Of a stretch of 6,452 nucleotides of DNA, positions 1-6,321 are shown piece after piece. The first letter of the stretch is position 1. Every line of letters starts with the position of its first letter. Origin of the DNA: Verrucomicrobiales bacterium. GTDB lineage: Bacteria; Verrucomicrobiota; Verrucomicrobiia; Verrucomicrobiales; SKLO01. The DNA lies in the NCBI GenBank assembly GCA_007123195.1, contig SKLO01000415.1, positions 1 to 6,452 on the forward strand, given 5' to 3'. Both the position numbers and the translations under genes were made by a program. Under the pieces are notes generated by a model that saw nothing but the letters and a program-made list of their open reading frames with translations, made no database searches and was not told the origin of the DNA.

Positions 1-453
1 AGGTGGGGAGGACAACCCGAGCATGGTGGCCAGGCTGGCGGCATCGGCCTCGACCAGGGCGTCACGCAAGGCGGCGGCCAGCGGTTCGGGTTGGCGGAAC
101 ACCTGGGGCGGCGCCGGCCGGACGGGGGTGGCGGGTGCTGTCCCTGGTTCGTCGACCATGACCGGTGGGTCGGTGCCGGCTTCGGCCGGGGCCAGTTCAG
201 CGGTTGAGCCACGCGGCGGCGGCAGCTCGCGGACCACCACCGGCTCCGGCGGTTGGGCGGCAACCGCAGCGGCGGCCTCGGTTTCGGCGCGCGCGACCCG
301 TTCAGCCTCAGCCTCGCGCTCGGCGGAGCGCTGCTGGCTGCGGAACGTGACGAAATAGAACAACAGACCGCTGACGAGCAGCGCCCCGATGATCAACAGG
401 GCGGGTGCGGCGGCGTAGCCGGCGGCGTGGCGGTGGCGGTTGGTTGGATTCAC
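1..453 (-). CDS. Membrane-anchored protein of unknown function, N-terminal part (gene runs off the left edge)
   Basis: The minus strand is open from a GTG at 453-451 to the window edge (151 codons, no stop), with mostly G or C in third positions. The visible protein starts MNPTNRHRH. A hydrophobic segment at about residues 14-36 (PALLIIGALLVSGLLFYFV core) should be one membrane span. A charged Ala/Glu/Arg helix at about 39-67 could be a short coiled coil. A Pro/Ala-rich, probably disordered linker covers about 68-124, and a new helix begins at about 125-145 (LAAALRDALVEADAASLATML). This order is typical of bitopic proteins that hold a folded domain away from the membrane on a flexible linker. 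That domain lies outside the window; the last helix loosely recalls the start of NTF2-like domains, which is only a guess. There is no ATG upstream in frame before a stop at 516-514. A TTG at 513-511 is the only other start, and neither has a clear ribosome binding site. GTG is preferred because it puts a basic segment directly before the membrane span. Confidence 0.72.
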   Translation of the reverse strand, partial: MNPTNRHRHAAGYAAAPALLIIGALLVSGLLFYFVTFRSQQRSAEREAEAERVARAETEAAAAVAAQPPEPVVVRELPPPRGSTAELAPAEAGTDPPVMVDEPGTAPATPVRPAPPQVFRQPEPLAAALRDALVEADAASLATMLGLSSPP

Positions 454-560
454 TCGGATTGGCGGGGCGTGGGGTGGCGCGGAACGGTGGTTGAGATCGG
501 GTTGGAGCGGCAATCAGGCAACGACGCCGGGCATGAATCGTGTCTTTCGGCAGAGGGCGT

Positions 561-577
561 GGACGCGGATGGCGTCC
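561..577 (-). repeat. Short hairpin in the predicted leader of the left-edge gene
   Basis: GGACGC (561-566) and GCGTCC (572-577) form a perfect 6-bp inverted repeat with a 5-nt loop. If the promoter at 622-595 is right, it falls at about +11 to +27 of the transcript. It could stabilise or regulate the leader. In sequence this GC-rich a 6-bp stem may also arise by chance. No U-tract follows, so it does not look like a terminator. Confidence 0.35.
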
Positions 578-594
578 GGCTACCCACACTGGCC

Positions 595-622
595 AGTATA
601 CGCCAATCCACCGCCATGTTAA
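595..622 (-). promoter_or_regulatory. Sigma70-like promoter for the left-edge membrane protein gene
   Basis: Read on the minus strand, TTAACA (622-617) and TATACT (600-595) are separated by 16 nt. Each matches the sigma70 consensus hexamer at 5 of 6 positions. The stretch is conspicuously AT-rich for this window. Transcription would start near 588, leaving a leader of about 135 nt before the GTG at 453 (about 75 nt if the TTG at 513 is used). No plus-strand promoter of similar quality is visible in this intergenic region. Assignment is by consensus match and position only. Confidence 0.5.
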
Positions 623-632
623 GCAGTCGATT

Positions 633-650
633 GCCCGGCGCCGGCCGGGC
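633..650. repeat. Perfect 7-bp stem-loop, terminator-like on the plus strand
   Basis: GCCCGGC (633-639), loop GCCG, and GCCGGGC (644-650) form a perfect all-GC hairpin followed on the plus strand by TTT (651-653). The shape is that of an intrinsic terminator, but the T-run is only three long and no plus-strand gene is known to end here. It sits just upstream of the -35 of the minus-strand promoter, so it could block read-through, act as a protein site, or mean nothing. Confidence 0.4.
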
Positions 651-664
651 TTTCGGTGGTTGGA

Positions 665-676
665 CAAGGCGCCTTG
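665..676. repeat. 12-bp perfect palindrome, possible operator
   Basis: CAAGGCGCCTTG at 665-676 is a perfect 12-nt palindrome without a spacer, which as DNA suits a dimeric regulator better than an RNA hairpin. It lies between the two divergent genes, about 43 bp upstream of the -35 element of the minus-strand promoter and about 230 bp upstream of the ATG at 905. I do not recognise it as the site of a known regulator. Function is inference. Confidence 0.3.
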
Positions 677-904
677 GGCTCCGCCGCCGCCGTCGCGGGG
701 GCGGGGCGGGCATCCGTTCCTGCCCGACCGGCCCACGGAACCGGCGCGGTGCCCTTTTGCATAGTCCATTCCAGGCTGGCAGGGGTTCAATCTGGGCGGG
801 AAATTCCTGCTCGCCCTCCGGCCGGGCAGTCGCTGGTGTTGAGTTGCGTGGCCCTCTGGGACGCTTTTCTGTAAAACCTCGTTGGTTGCTCCCGTAGAAC
901 CGCC

Positions 905-1687
905 ATGAGAATTTCGTTTGCCCGTTCAATTCTGCTGATGGTGACCATCGGCTTCACCCTGGGGCTGGCGGCCGAGGCGACCGCCAGGCAAGGCTGGGTG
1001 GCCAGGCTTGGTGACTTCCACAAGGAATTCGAGGAGTTCCAGCGCGAGGAAGCCGGCGGCCAGTTGTATTACGGCGACAGCGAGGCGCTGCTGCGGGTGG
1101 CGCACGCGGCGGTGTATCAGTCCATCATGGCCAAGCGGGTGTCGGAGCAACTGACCCCTGATCAGGCCCGGCAGTTTCGCAATCAGCTTGAATTCCTCGG
1201 CGAGAGGACCCGGGCTCAGGGCGGCGGGTTGTCGGTCGAGCAGCAGCAGGAGGTCGCCCGCGAATTGCAACAGCTGGCGGCCGCGGTCGACAAGCAAACC
1301 GAGGACAACGGCTTCGAGACCTCCAGGGCGACGCCGGAATTGAACCGGTTCCAGGCATTGATCGAGGACGTGATGACCTTTGGCCGATCGCGCAACTATC
1401 TCAACGATCGGGATGTCGAGCGGGTCCGGCGGGAACTGGATTCCTATGAGCGGGATCGCGACCGGGCCCGCCGTCGCGACCCCATCGGAGTGGTCGATCA
1501 GCTGCGCTTCGCGGGTCGGTTGAACGAAATCGGCGACCAGCTGGCGTCGAGGTTCACCCGGCCGCCGGGGTCGGAGTCGGAGACCGCCCCGGCCGGGGCG
1601 GAGCCGCGCCCGCTGTTGCCGGAGGGCGAGGTGCGGTCGCTGCTGCCGCAAGCCGACCCGCAGCCGCTGCTGCCGTCGGCGCCCTGA
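905..1687 (+). CDS. Small secreted alpha-helical protein of unknown function with C-terminal LLP repeats
   Basis: I do not recognise this 260-residue protein. Residues 1-27 form a clear signal peptide: basic start MRISFAR, hydrophobic core to about 22, then a signal peptidase I site ending ATA before R28. There is no lipobox cysteine, so it should be soluble in the periplasm or exported. The mature part is rich in Gln, Arg and Glu and predicted mostly helical. Residues about 76-132 and 159-217 align weakly with each other: helix, charged loop, then a helix around REL/GRL. This suggests two copies of a helical hairpin. The tail (about 218-260) is Pro-rich and ends in three 9-residue repeats of the form (E/D)(P/V)(R/Q)(P/S)LLPx(G/A). 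Third codon positions are strongly GC. The ATG at 905 is chosen because it begins the signal peptide; no Shine-Dalgarno sequence precedes it. The next gene on the strand also encodes a secreted protein, 171 bp downstream, but co-transcription is not shown. Confidence 0.78.
   Translation: MRISFARSILLMVTIGFTLGLAAEATARQGWVARLGDFHKEFEEFQREEAGGQLYYGDSEALLRVAHAAVYQSIMAKRVSEQLTPDQARQFRNQLEFLGERTRAQGGGLSVEQQQEVARELQQLAAAVDKQTEDNGFETSRATPELNRFQALIEDVMTFGRSRNYLNDRDVERVRRELDSYERDRDRARRRDPIGVVDQLRFAGRLNEIGDQLASRFTRPPGSESETAPAGAEPRPLLPEGEVRSLLPQADPQPLLPSAP
1601..1681 (+). repeat. Three tandem 27-bp coding repeats (9-residue LLP repeats)
   Basis: Units at 1601-1627, 1628-1654 and 1655-1681 encode EPRPLLPEG, EVRSLLPQA and DPQPLLPSA, directly before the final Pro and the TGA stop. 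The period is exact and the LLP core is unchanged, while flanking codons have diverged. This argues for an old duplication kept under selection rather than a fresh slippage event. The likely structure is an extended Pro-rich tail with a repeated short binding motif; the partner is unknown. Confidence 0.75.
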
Positions 1688-1858
1688 GACCCGGGCAACC
1701 GGTGAGGGGCAGCGCTGGATAAGCAAGGGCGTGGTTTCCCGAACCTGAGGGCTGGACGCATCGCGCCGCCGCCCGGGCCTGCGCTGTGCCCCATTGCGGG
1801 ACAACCGCCCTGTTGGAATCCGGTCGCCAACCCGATCGCGGGCGGCTACCGGACAGCC
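1688..1858. other. 171-bp gap between the two secreted-protein genes
   Basis: No gene, strong hairpin terminator with a T-run, or good promoter is visible here. There are short GC-rich inverted matches, such as CGGTCGCC against GGCGGCTACCG near 1821-1851 with a bulge, but none stands out from the base composition. The gap is long for a tight operon, so the large gene may have its own promoter that I cannot place. Confidence 0.4.
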
Positions 1859-4800
1859 ATGTTCGTGCCCCGTCCGCTGCTGTTGCCAGTGCTCATTGTC
1901 GCCGCCCCGCTGGCCTCGGCGGACTCGTTCTACCAAGAGACGCCGTTGTTTTCCACCGCGCCCAAGGAAGAGGTGACGGTCAACACCATCGACCGGTTCG
2001 GTCCCGTGGGAATGGCGGTCGAGTTGCACCAGCCGGCGTTCACGATGAGGGTGGGCGACATCGAACCCGGCTCGCCGGCCGAGGCGGCCGGAGGACTGGA
2101 AAAGGGGCAGATCATTGAGACCATCAACGGCCGGGCGCTCGAGGGCATCGACCCGCGGATCCAGCTCGGCCGGATCATCGAGACCGCCGAGGCCGGTGAT
2201 GGCGTTCTCCGGTTGGCCGTCAAGGACGACGCCGACGGGGCGGCGCGGGAAGTGGTGGTCAGGATTCCCGCCATTGGCGCCTACAGCGCCACCTGGCCGC
2301 TCGATTGCCCGAAATCCGACCGCATTGTGCGCCAGTTCGCTGATTACCTCGCCCGGCCCGACTCGCACAAGGGATTCGCCGGCTTCGGCATGTTGTTCCT
2401 GCTGTCCACAGGTGACGACCGCGATCTGGCCCCGGTGCGCGAGTGGGTCCACAGCCTGGTGGAGCGCGGGACGTCCGGTTACGCATGGCACATCGGTTAT
2501 GGCGGACTTGCCATTTGCGAATATTACCTTCGCACCGGCGATCCGGTGGCGCTGGAAGTGATCCAGGAATGGGTCGACGCGGCTGCGGCGGGCGAATACA
2601 TCGACGGCTGGGCCGGACGCGGAGGGGTCACCCGGCTGGGTTACGGCGCCGGTCATCTGAACGCCGCCGGCACCGGTGTGGTGACCTTTCTGTTGCTGGC
2701 CAAGCAATGCGGCGCCGACGTCGATGAAAGCCTGCTGCACCGCACGCTCAGCCATTTTTTCCGCTACGCCGGCCGCGGTTGCAACCCTTACGGCGACGAC
2801 CGACCCGAGACTTCCTTTGTCGACAACGGCAAGAACGGCCTGCTGGCATTTACCATGGCCGCCGCTGCGTCGCTGACGCCGGAGGGCGAGGACTCGATCT
2901 ACGCCCGCGCCCGTGATCACCTCGCCATGAGCGGCTTCTACACCACCACCTTCATGCTCCACGGCCACACCGGCGGCGGCATCGGCGAGATCTGGCGCAG
3001 CGCCGCCATGGGCCTGCTGCACGACACCCTGCCGGACCAATACCGCGACTTCATGGACCAGCGGAAGTGGCACTACGAGTTGTCGCGCCGCTTTGACGGC
3101 TCGTTCGGCATCCTCGGCGGAGCCCGCTACGACAACCTTGAGTGGGGCGCCTGCTACCCTCTTGCCTACACCATCCCGCGCCGGACGCTGCGCATCACCG
3201 GCGCGCCGCCGTCCGAGTTCTCGAAGCCCTACCAGTTGCCGGCCAATCCCTGGGGCACGGAGGCCGACGAGGTGTTCGTGTCATTCGATCCCCCGGCCGA
3301 TCCGAACGGCCGGCGTCATCACGATGTCGCCGCTGAAAAACTCACCGAGATGTCGGCCAGGCCGTTGATCCTCCGCCTGAACGCCCTGGATGACGTCAGC
3401 GACGACGACCTTCGCCGCTATGTTCATCATCCCGAGTTCCTGATCCGCAACATGGTGGCGGCCCACGCCGCCGGTCAATCGATCGACTACATGTTCCGCC
3501 GCCCCGGCTCGCGGGTGCGGCCGGATCTGCTGCTGGAATTCTGCCGCTCACCAGATCCGCGGGTGCGCGACGTCGGTTTCCGCGCCGCCGGCAACGCCTT
3601 CAATGCGAACAGCGAATGGTCGCAGGAGGTGTTCGAACTCGCGATCGAGCGGTTGGGGGACGACGCCGAGTCGTGGTGGGTCAAGGACGCCGCTCTGGCC
3701 ATCGTGGCCCGTGGCACGCCCGACATGATCCTGCCCCACATCGACCTGCTGCTGCCCTACCTCCAGCATTCCGAGCAGTGGCTGCAGAACGGCGCGCTCA
3801 CCGCGCTCACCGTCGTTGCCACCGACGAACGGTGTTATGCAACCGTGCTGCCTGCAGTCGCGGAGGTGTTCCGCACCAGCCAGCGCATCAGCACCATCGG
3901 TGGCCCGCACCGGGCCCTTCGCGGCCAGCTGCGCGAAGCCGGTCAGGACGTTCAGGCGCTCGCGCTCGAGGTGCTGGGCGTCACCTACGCCGATTACGCC
4001 GGCACGCGCGTCTGGGAGGGCGGCCAGAACCTGACCCGGAACTACGAGGAGCACATCGATGTCATCGCGGAAACCCTGTCCCAGGTTCCCGGCGGCTACG
4101 ACGTGCTCCACCAGATTTCCCGCGCGCGCTTCCCCGACCAGCCGCTGCCGCACAAGGAGCTGTTCCTGGCCGCCGACCCGGATCGGTTCGGTCCTGACCT
4201 GCAGCAGGCCATCAAGCCCACCATCCGCGACGAGCTGGTCTACCAGTATGTCGGACAGAACCGCCGCGGCATCCTCTCCGACCTGCGGATGAACCGCCAG
4301 AGCGCATCGGTCACCAACTCCATCGACGGGCTGGTCGATCTCTACCAGCGGGTCGGGGTCGACGATTACGACTGGCAACCGTTCGGCCCCGACCTGAGGA
4401 ACGCCGAATGGCATTACTTCACCTTTGATCCGCCCGAGCAGCAGCCCTATGACCAGTCCCCCTGGCGGTATCGAGAGGTCACCTATCCGGGCGGGGTGGA
4501 CCATTGGTTCCAGCCGGAGTTCGATCCGGCCGGGGCCGGCTGGGGCACAGGGCTGCCGCCGTTCGGCCAGAACCGCGGTGAACTGCGGTCCGCCTTCCGC
4601 GGCGATGAACCGCGCACGCTGTGGGAGCACGAAGTCCTGCTGGTGCGGGGCACTTTCGAGTTCCCGGAACTCAAACCGGGCCACATCTACCGGCTCCGGG
4701 TCCAGACCGGCCAGGGGGTGGGTTCGGGCTGCGGCTTCAAGGTGTATGTCAACGGCAGGGAACTGGTCGAGGCGCCACAAGGCCTCGGCCGGCGCCAGGG

Positions 4801-5428
4801 CGACACCGTCCGCGGCGGCTGGATCACCGCGGATTTCATGGAGGAATTCGGCAACGGTCCGGTCACCATCGCCGCCACCTCGTTCCTGCGCTACGGCACC
4901 CGTGCCATCGTCACCATGCCACCGGTGCCACAAGGCACTTTCAGCCTGTGGTTGGAGGAGCGCAGGCTGCCGCCGCTCGATCAGGAGGTGTTCCGCAAGG
5001 CGGCGTCCTTCATCCCCATGGCCAGCTCCGAGTGGCAGGCCAACATCGATCCTGAAAGCAATGAACCGGTCACCGACGAGGGCAGGTTCCGTTTCGATGG
5101 TGGGTTCACCGCCAACGCGGCGGTGCCGGGACGATGGACCACCGTGGCGCTGGTGGAGGACATGGAGGACTTTGAGCCCGGGCAGGGATCGGACCCGCCG
5201 CGCGCTCCGGTCCGCAGCCTTGTGTTTCGTGACGATGGCACCACCGACGATCCGCGCTGGATCTGGTCCGGCGACATGCTGATGGACCTTGATCAATACG
5301 CCGCCCTGCGGATCACGCCGAGGACCATCGATGGAACCGGCTACCTGTTCGTCGAGGCGGGCGGCTTCAGCGCGGACCATCCCGCCGGCTGGCAACCGGC
5401 CCTGATGGTCATGCGGCGCGAGCCTTGA
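1859..5428 (+). CDS. Large secreted multidomain protein: PDZ-like, DUF6288-type toroid, HEAT-like, beta sandwich and C-terminal M56/BlaR1-associated-type domain
   Basis: The 1189-residue protein starts with a signal peptide (1-21, site ASA before D22), which fixes the ATG at 1859; a weak GGA lies 5 nt upstream of it. Residues about 48-137 read as a PDZ-like domain (VGDIEPGSPAEAAGGLEKGQIIETINGR...). Residues about 148-450 form helical repeats rich in Gly and aromatics (GYAWHIGYGGLAICEYYLRTGD, GYGAGHLNAAGTG, HGHTGGGIGEIWR). This matches my memory of the uncharacterised DUF6288 family and looks like an alpha/alpha toroid. Residues about 510-700 are HEAT-like helices (SPDPRVRDVGFRAAGNAF). Residues about 840-1035 look like a galactose-binding-like beta sandwich (GWGTGLPPFG, LKPGHIYRLRV, FKVYVNGREL). 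Residues about 1080-1188 carry the pattern GRWTTVALV, LVFRDDGTTDD, WIWSGD, IDGTGYLFVEAGG and a closing VMRRE. I know this pattern from a domain attached to M56/BlaR1-type proteins in Bacillus. Cys150, 220, 284, 308 and 432 could form disulfides. Conserved acids typical of glycosidases cannot be assigned, so binding or scaffolding is as likely as catalysis. Its stop abuts that of mtnP. Confidence 0.93.
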   Translation: MFVPRPLLLPVLIVAAPLASADSFYQETPLFSTAPKEEVTVNTIDRFGPVGMAVELHQPAFTMRVGDIEPGSPAEAAGGLEKGQIIETINGRALEGIDPRIQLGRIIETAEAGDGVLRLAVKDDADGAAREVVVRIPAIGAYSATWPLDCPKSDRIVRQFADYLARPDSHKGFAGFGMLFLLSTGDDRDLAPVREWVHSLVERGTSGYAWHIGYGGLAICEYYLRTGDPVALEVIQEWVDAAAAGEYIDGWAGRGGVTRLGYGAGHLNAAGTGVVTFLLLAKQCGADVDESLLHRTLSHFFRYAGRGCNPYGDDRPETSFVDNGKNGLLAFTMAAAASLTPEGEDSIYARARDHLAMSGFYTTTFMLHGHTGGGIGEIWRSAAMGLLHDTLPDQYRDFMDQRKWHYELSRRFDGSFGILGGARYDNLEWGACYPLAYTIPRRTLRITGAPPSEFSKPYQLPANPWGTEADEVFVSFDPPADPNGRRHHDVAAEKLTEMSARPLILRLNALDDVSDDDLRRYVHHPEFLIRNMVAAHAAGQSIDYMFRRPGSRVRPDLLLEFCRSPDPRVRDVGFRAAGNAFNANSEWSQEVFELAIERLGDDAESWWVKDAALAIVARGTPDMILPHIDLLLPYLQHSEQWLQNGALTALTVVATDERCYATVLPAVAEVFRTSQRISTIGGPHRALRGQLREAGQDVQALALEVLGVTYADYAGTRVWEGGQNLTRNYEEHIDVIAETLSQVPGGYDVLHQISRARFPDQPLPHKELFLAADPDRFGPDLQQAIKPTIRDELVYQYVGQNRRGILSDLRMNRQSASVTNSIDGLVDLYQRVGVDDYDWQPFGPDLRNAEWHYFTFDPPEQQPYDQSPWRYREVTYPGGVDHWFQPEFDPAGAGWGTGLPPFGQNRGELRSAFRGDEPRTLWEHEVLLVRGTFEFPELKPGHIYRLRVQTGQGVGSGCGFKVYVNGRELVEAPQGLGRRQGDTVRGGWITADFMEEFGNGPVTIAATSFLRYGTRAIVTMPPVPQGTFSLWLEERRLPPLDQEVFRKAASFIPMASSEWQANIDPESNEPVTDEGRFRFDGGFTANAAVPGRWTTVALVEDMEDFEPGQGSDPPRAPVRSLVFRDDGTTDDPRWIWSGDMLMDLDQYAALRITPRTIDGTGYLFVEAGGFSADHPAGWQPALMVMRREP

Positions 5429-5434
5429 TCAGGC
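5422..5434. other. Convergent gene junction with abutting stop codons
   Basis: The plus-strand stop TGA (5426-5428) and the minus-strand stop TGA (5431-5429) touch and together make the palindrome TGATCA. There is no intergenic DNA. The only structure is a weak 4-bp inverted repeat (GCCT at 5422-5425, AGGC at 5431-5434) around it, too short for a convincing terminator and without T-runs. Both transcripts must end inside the opposing gene or by Rho, so their 3' ends probably overlap. Confidence 0.85.
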
Positions 5435-6319
5435 CTCACCAGGCAACAACAACTGCAATTGCTCCGCCGTTTCCGCCGGCCACAGCTCGCGCGGGGTGAG
5501 CACCGCCCCGTCGATCGCGCGGTGCTCCGGCCAGTCGGGTTCGGCGGGGATGGCGCCCACCGCCTCGCTGACAATCGTCTTGGCGGCCTCGGCATTGGCC
5601 ATCAGGTGACCGATCACGGTCTGCGCGTTGACCGGCTCCTCCTCGATCTTCCAGCAGTCGTAGTCGGTGATCATCGCCAGCGTGGCCAGCGCGATGCCGG
5701 CCTCCCGCGCCAGCTTGGCCTCGGGAAGGTTGGTCATGCCGATCACGTCAAATCCGAGCCGCCGGTTGGTCTCCGACTCGGCGCGGGTGGAAAATGCCGG
5801 GCCGTCCATGTTCACATAGGTGCCGCCGTCGTGCACGGCATGCCGGTGATGGGCGCGCGAGGCCTCGACCAGGATCCGCCGCAAACCCCCGCTGTAGGGC
5901 TCGGCAAAGGCGATATGGGCGGCAATGCCGCGGCCGAAGAAGGTGTGGTGCTCGCGCCGGCTGGTGCGGTCGAACAACTGGTCCGGGACCAGGATGTCGC
6001 GCGGCGCATACTGCTCGCGCAGGCTGCCGACCGCGGTCACGGCGATGACCCAGCGCACGTTGAGCGAGCGCAGCGCGTGGAGATTGGCGCGGTGGTTCAA
6101 CTCATGCGGCAGGATCCGGTGGCCGCGGCCGTGACGCGGGAGAAAGAACACCGGGCGCCCCGCCAGAATGCCGCCGACCAGGTGATCGGACGGCGAGCCG
6201 AACGGCGTTTCCACCTCGATCTCCCGCCGGTTCTCCAAGCCCTCAATGTCGTAGAGGCCGCTGCCTCCGATGATGCCGATGGCCGGTTGGGCGGGTGCTT
6301 GCGGGTGCAGGAACGACAT
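5429..6319 (-). CDS. mtnP: S-methyl-5'-thioadenosine phosphorylase (EC 2.4.2.28)
   Basis: This cytosolic enzyme splits 5'-methylthioadenosine, the by-product of polyamine synthesis, with phosphate to adenine and 5-methylthioribose 1-phosphate for purine and methionine salvage. The 296 residues match the usual family length and it appears intact. Seen in order: phosphate-binding IGIIGGSGLYD (15-24, Ser20), TPFGSPSD (38-45), PRHGRGH (61-67, with Arg62 and His63 at the phosphate-site positions), NHRANLHAL (75-83), TAVGSL (95-100), YVNMDGPAFSTRAES (168-182, with Met171 at the substrate Met position) and TDYDCW (218-223). Asp219 and Asp221 in TDYDCW are the residues that select 6-aminopurines; purine nucleoside phosphorylases for 6-oxopurines have Asn there. 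The usual NYRANIWAL is NHRANLHAL here, a modest change next to the active site. The ATG at 6319-6317 is the only good start: 12 codons upstream is an in-frame stop, and no Shine-Dalgarno sequence is visible. Adenosine activity is possible alongside methylthioadenosine. Confidence 0.96.
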   Translation of the reverse strand: MSFLHPQAPAQPAIGIIGGSGLYDIEGLENRREIEVETPFGSPSDHLVGGILAGRPVFFLPRHGRGHRILPHELNHRANLHALRSLNVRWVIAVTAVGSLREQYAPRDILVPDQLFDRTSRREHHTFFGRGIAAHIAFAEPYSGGLRRILVEASRAHHRHAVHDGGTYVNMDGPAFSTRAESETNRRLGFDVIGMTNLPEAKLAREAGIALATLAMITDYDCWKIEEEPVNAQTVIGHLMANAEAAKTIVSEAVGAIPAEPDWPEHRAIDGAVLTPRELWPAETAEQLQLLLPGEA

Positions 6320-6321
6320 GA

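Larger units (their letters stand above)
454..904. other. Divergent intergenic region
   Basis: These 451 bp separate the minus-strand membrane protein from the plus-strand secreted protein. Several reading frames are open here, but they overlap one another on both strands, lack recognisable protein features and extend into neighbouring genes, as expected by chance at this GC content. The region holds one convincing promoter (minus strand, 595-622), inverted repeats at 561-577, 633-650 and 665-676, and a C/G-rich tract at about 681-711 made of CCG repeats followed by three G runs. Before the ATG at 905, I see only a poor promoter candidate near 839-875 and no Shine-Dalgarno sequence. Confidence 0.6.

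Noticed and set aside
676..710. Possible G-quadruplex on the plus strand
   Set aside because: Only three closely spaced runs of three or more G (697-701, 703-706, 708-710) are present. The nearest fourth run (676-678) is 18 nt away, so it does not fit the canonical pattern.
777..800. tRNA-like TTCAATC loop at GGGGTTCAATCTGGG
   Set aside because: The flanking five bases do not pair to make a T arm, and no acceptor, D or anticodon arms can be drawn around it.
839..875. Promoter for the gene at 905 (TTGAGT or TTGCGT with TGTAAA)
   Set aside because: Spacers are about 25 and 20 nt and the hexamers match the consensus poorly, so it is not better than chance.
23..897. Overlapping plus-strand frames at 23-358 and 253-897
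   Set aside because: The first is Ser/Ala/Gly low-complexity antisense to the membrane protein. The second crosses from that gene through the intergenic region and its promoter, and has no family features.
450..929. Minus-strand frames in the divergent intergenic region (450-929 and 308-790)
   Set aside because: They are Arg/Pro-rich without recognisable motifs, run across the promoter and palindromes, and overlap the better-supported genes on either side.
926..3073. A 715-codon open frame on the minus strand opposite the two secreted-protein genes
   Set aside because: It spans two plus-strand genes and the gap between them, has no recognisable domain, and is what stop-poor antisense frames look like at this GC content. 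The plus-strand frames have signal peptides and folded-domain patterns.
3548..5395. A 615-codon open frame on the minus strand opposite the large secreted protein
   Set aside because: No signal, membrane or domain pattern is visible. The sense frame contains coherent HEAT-like and beta-sandwich patterns throughout this stretch.
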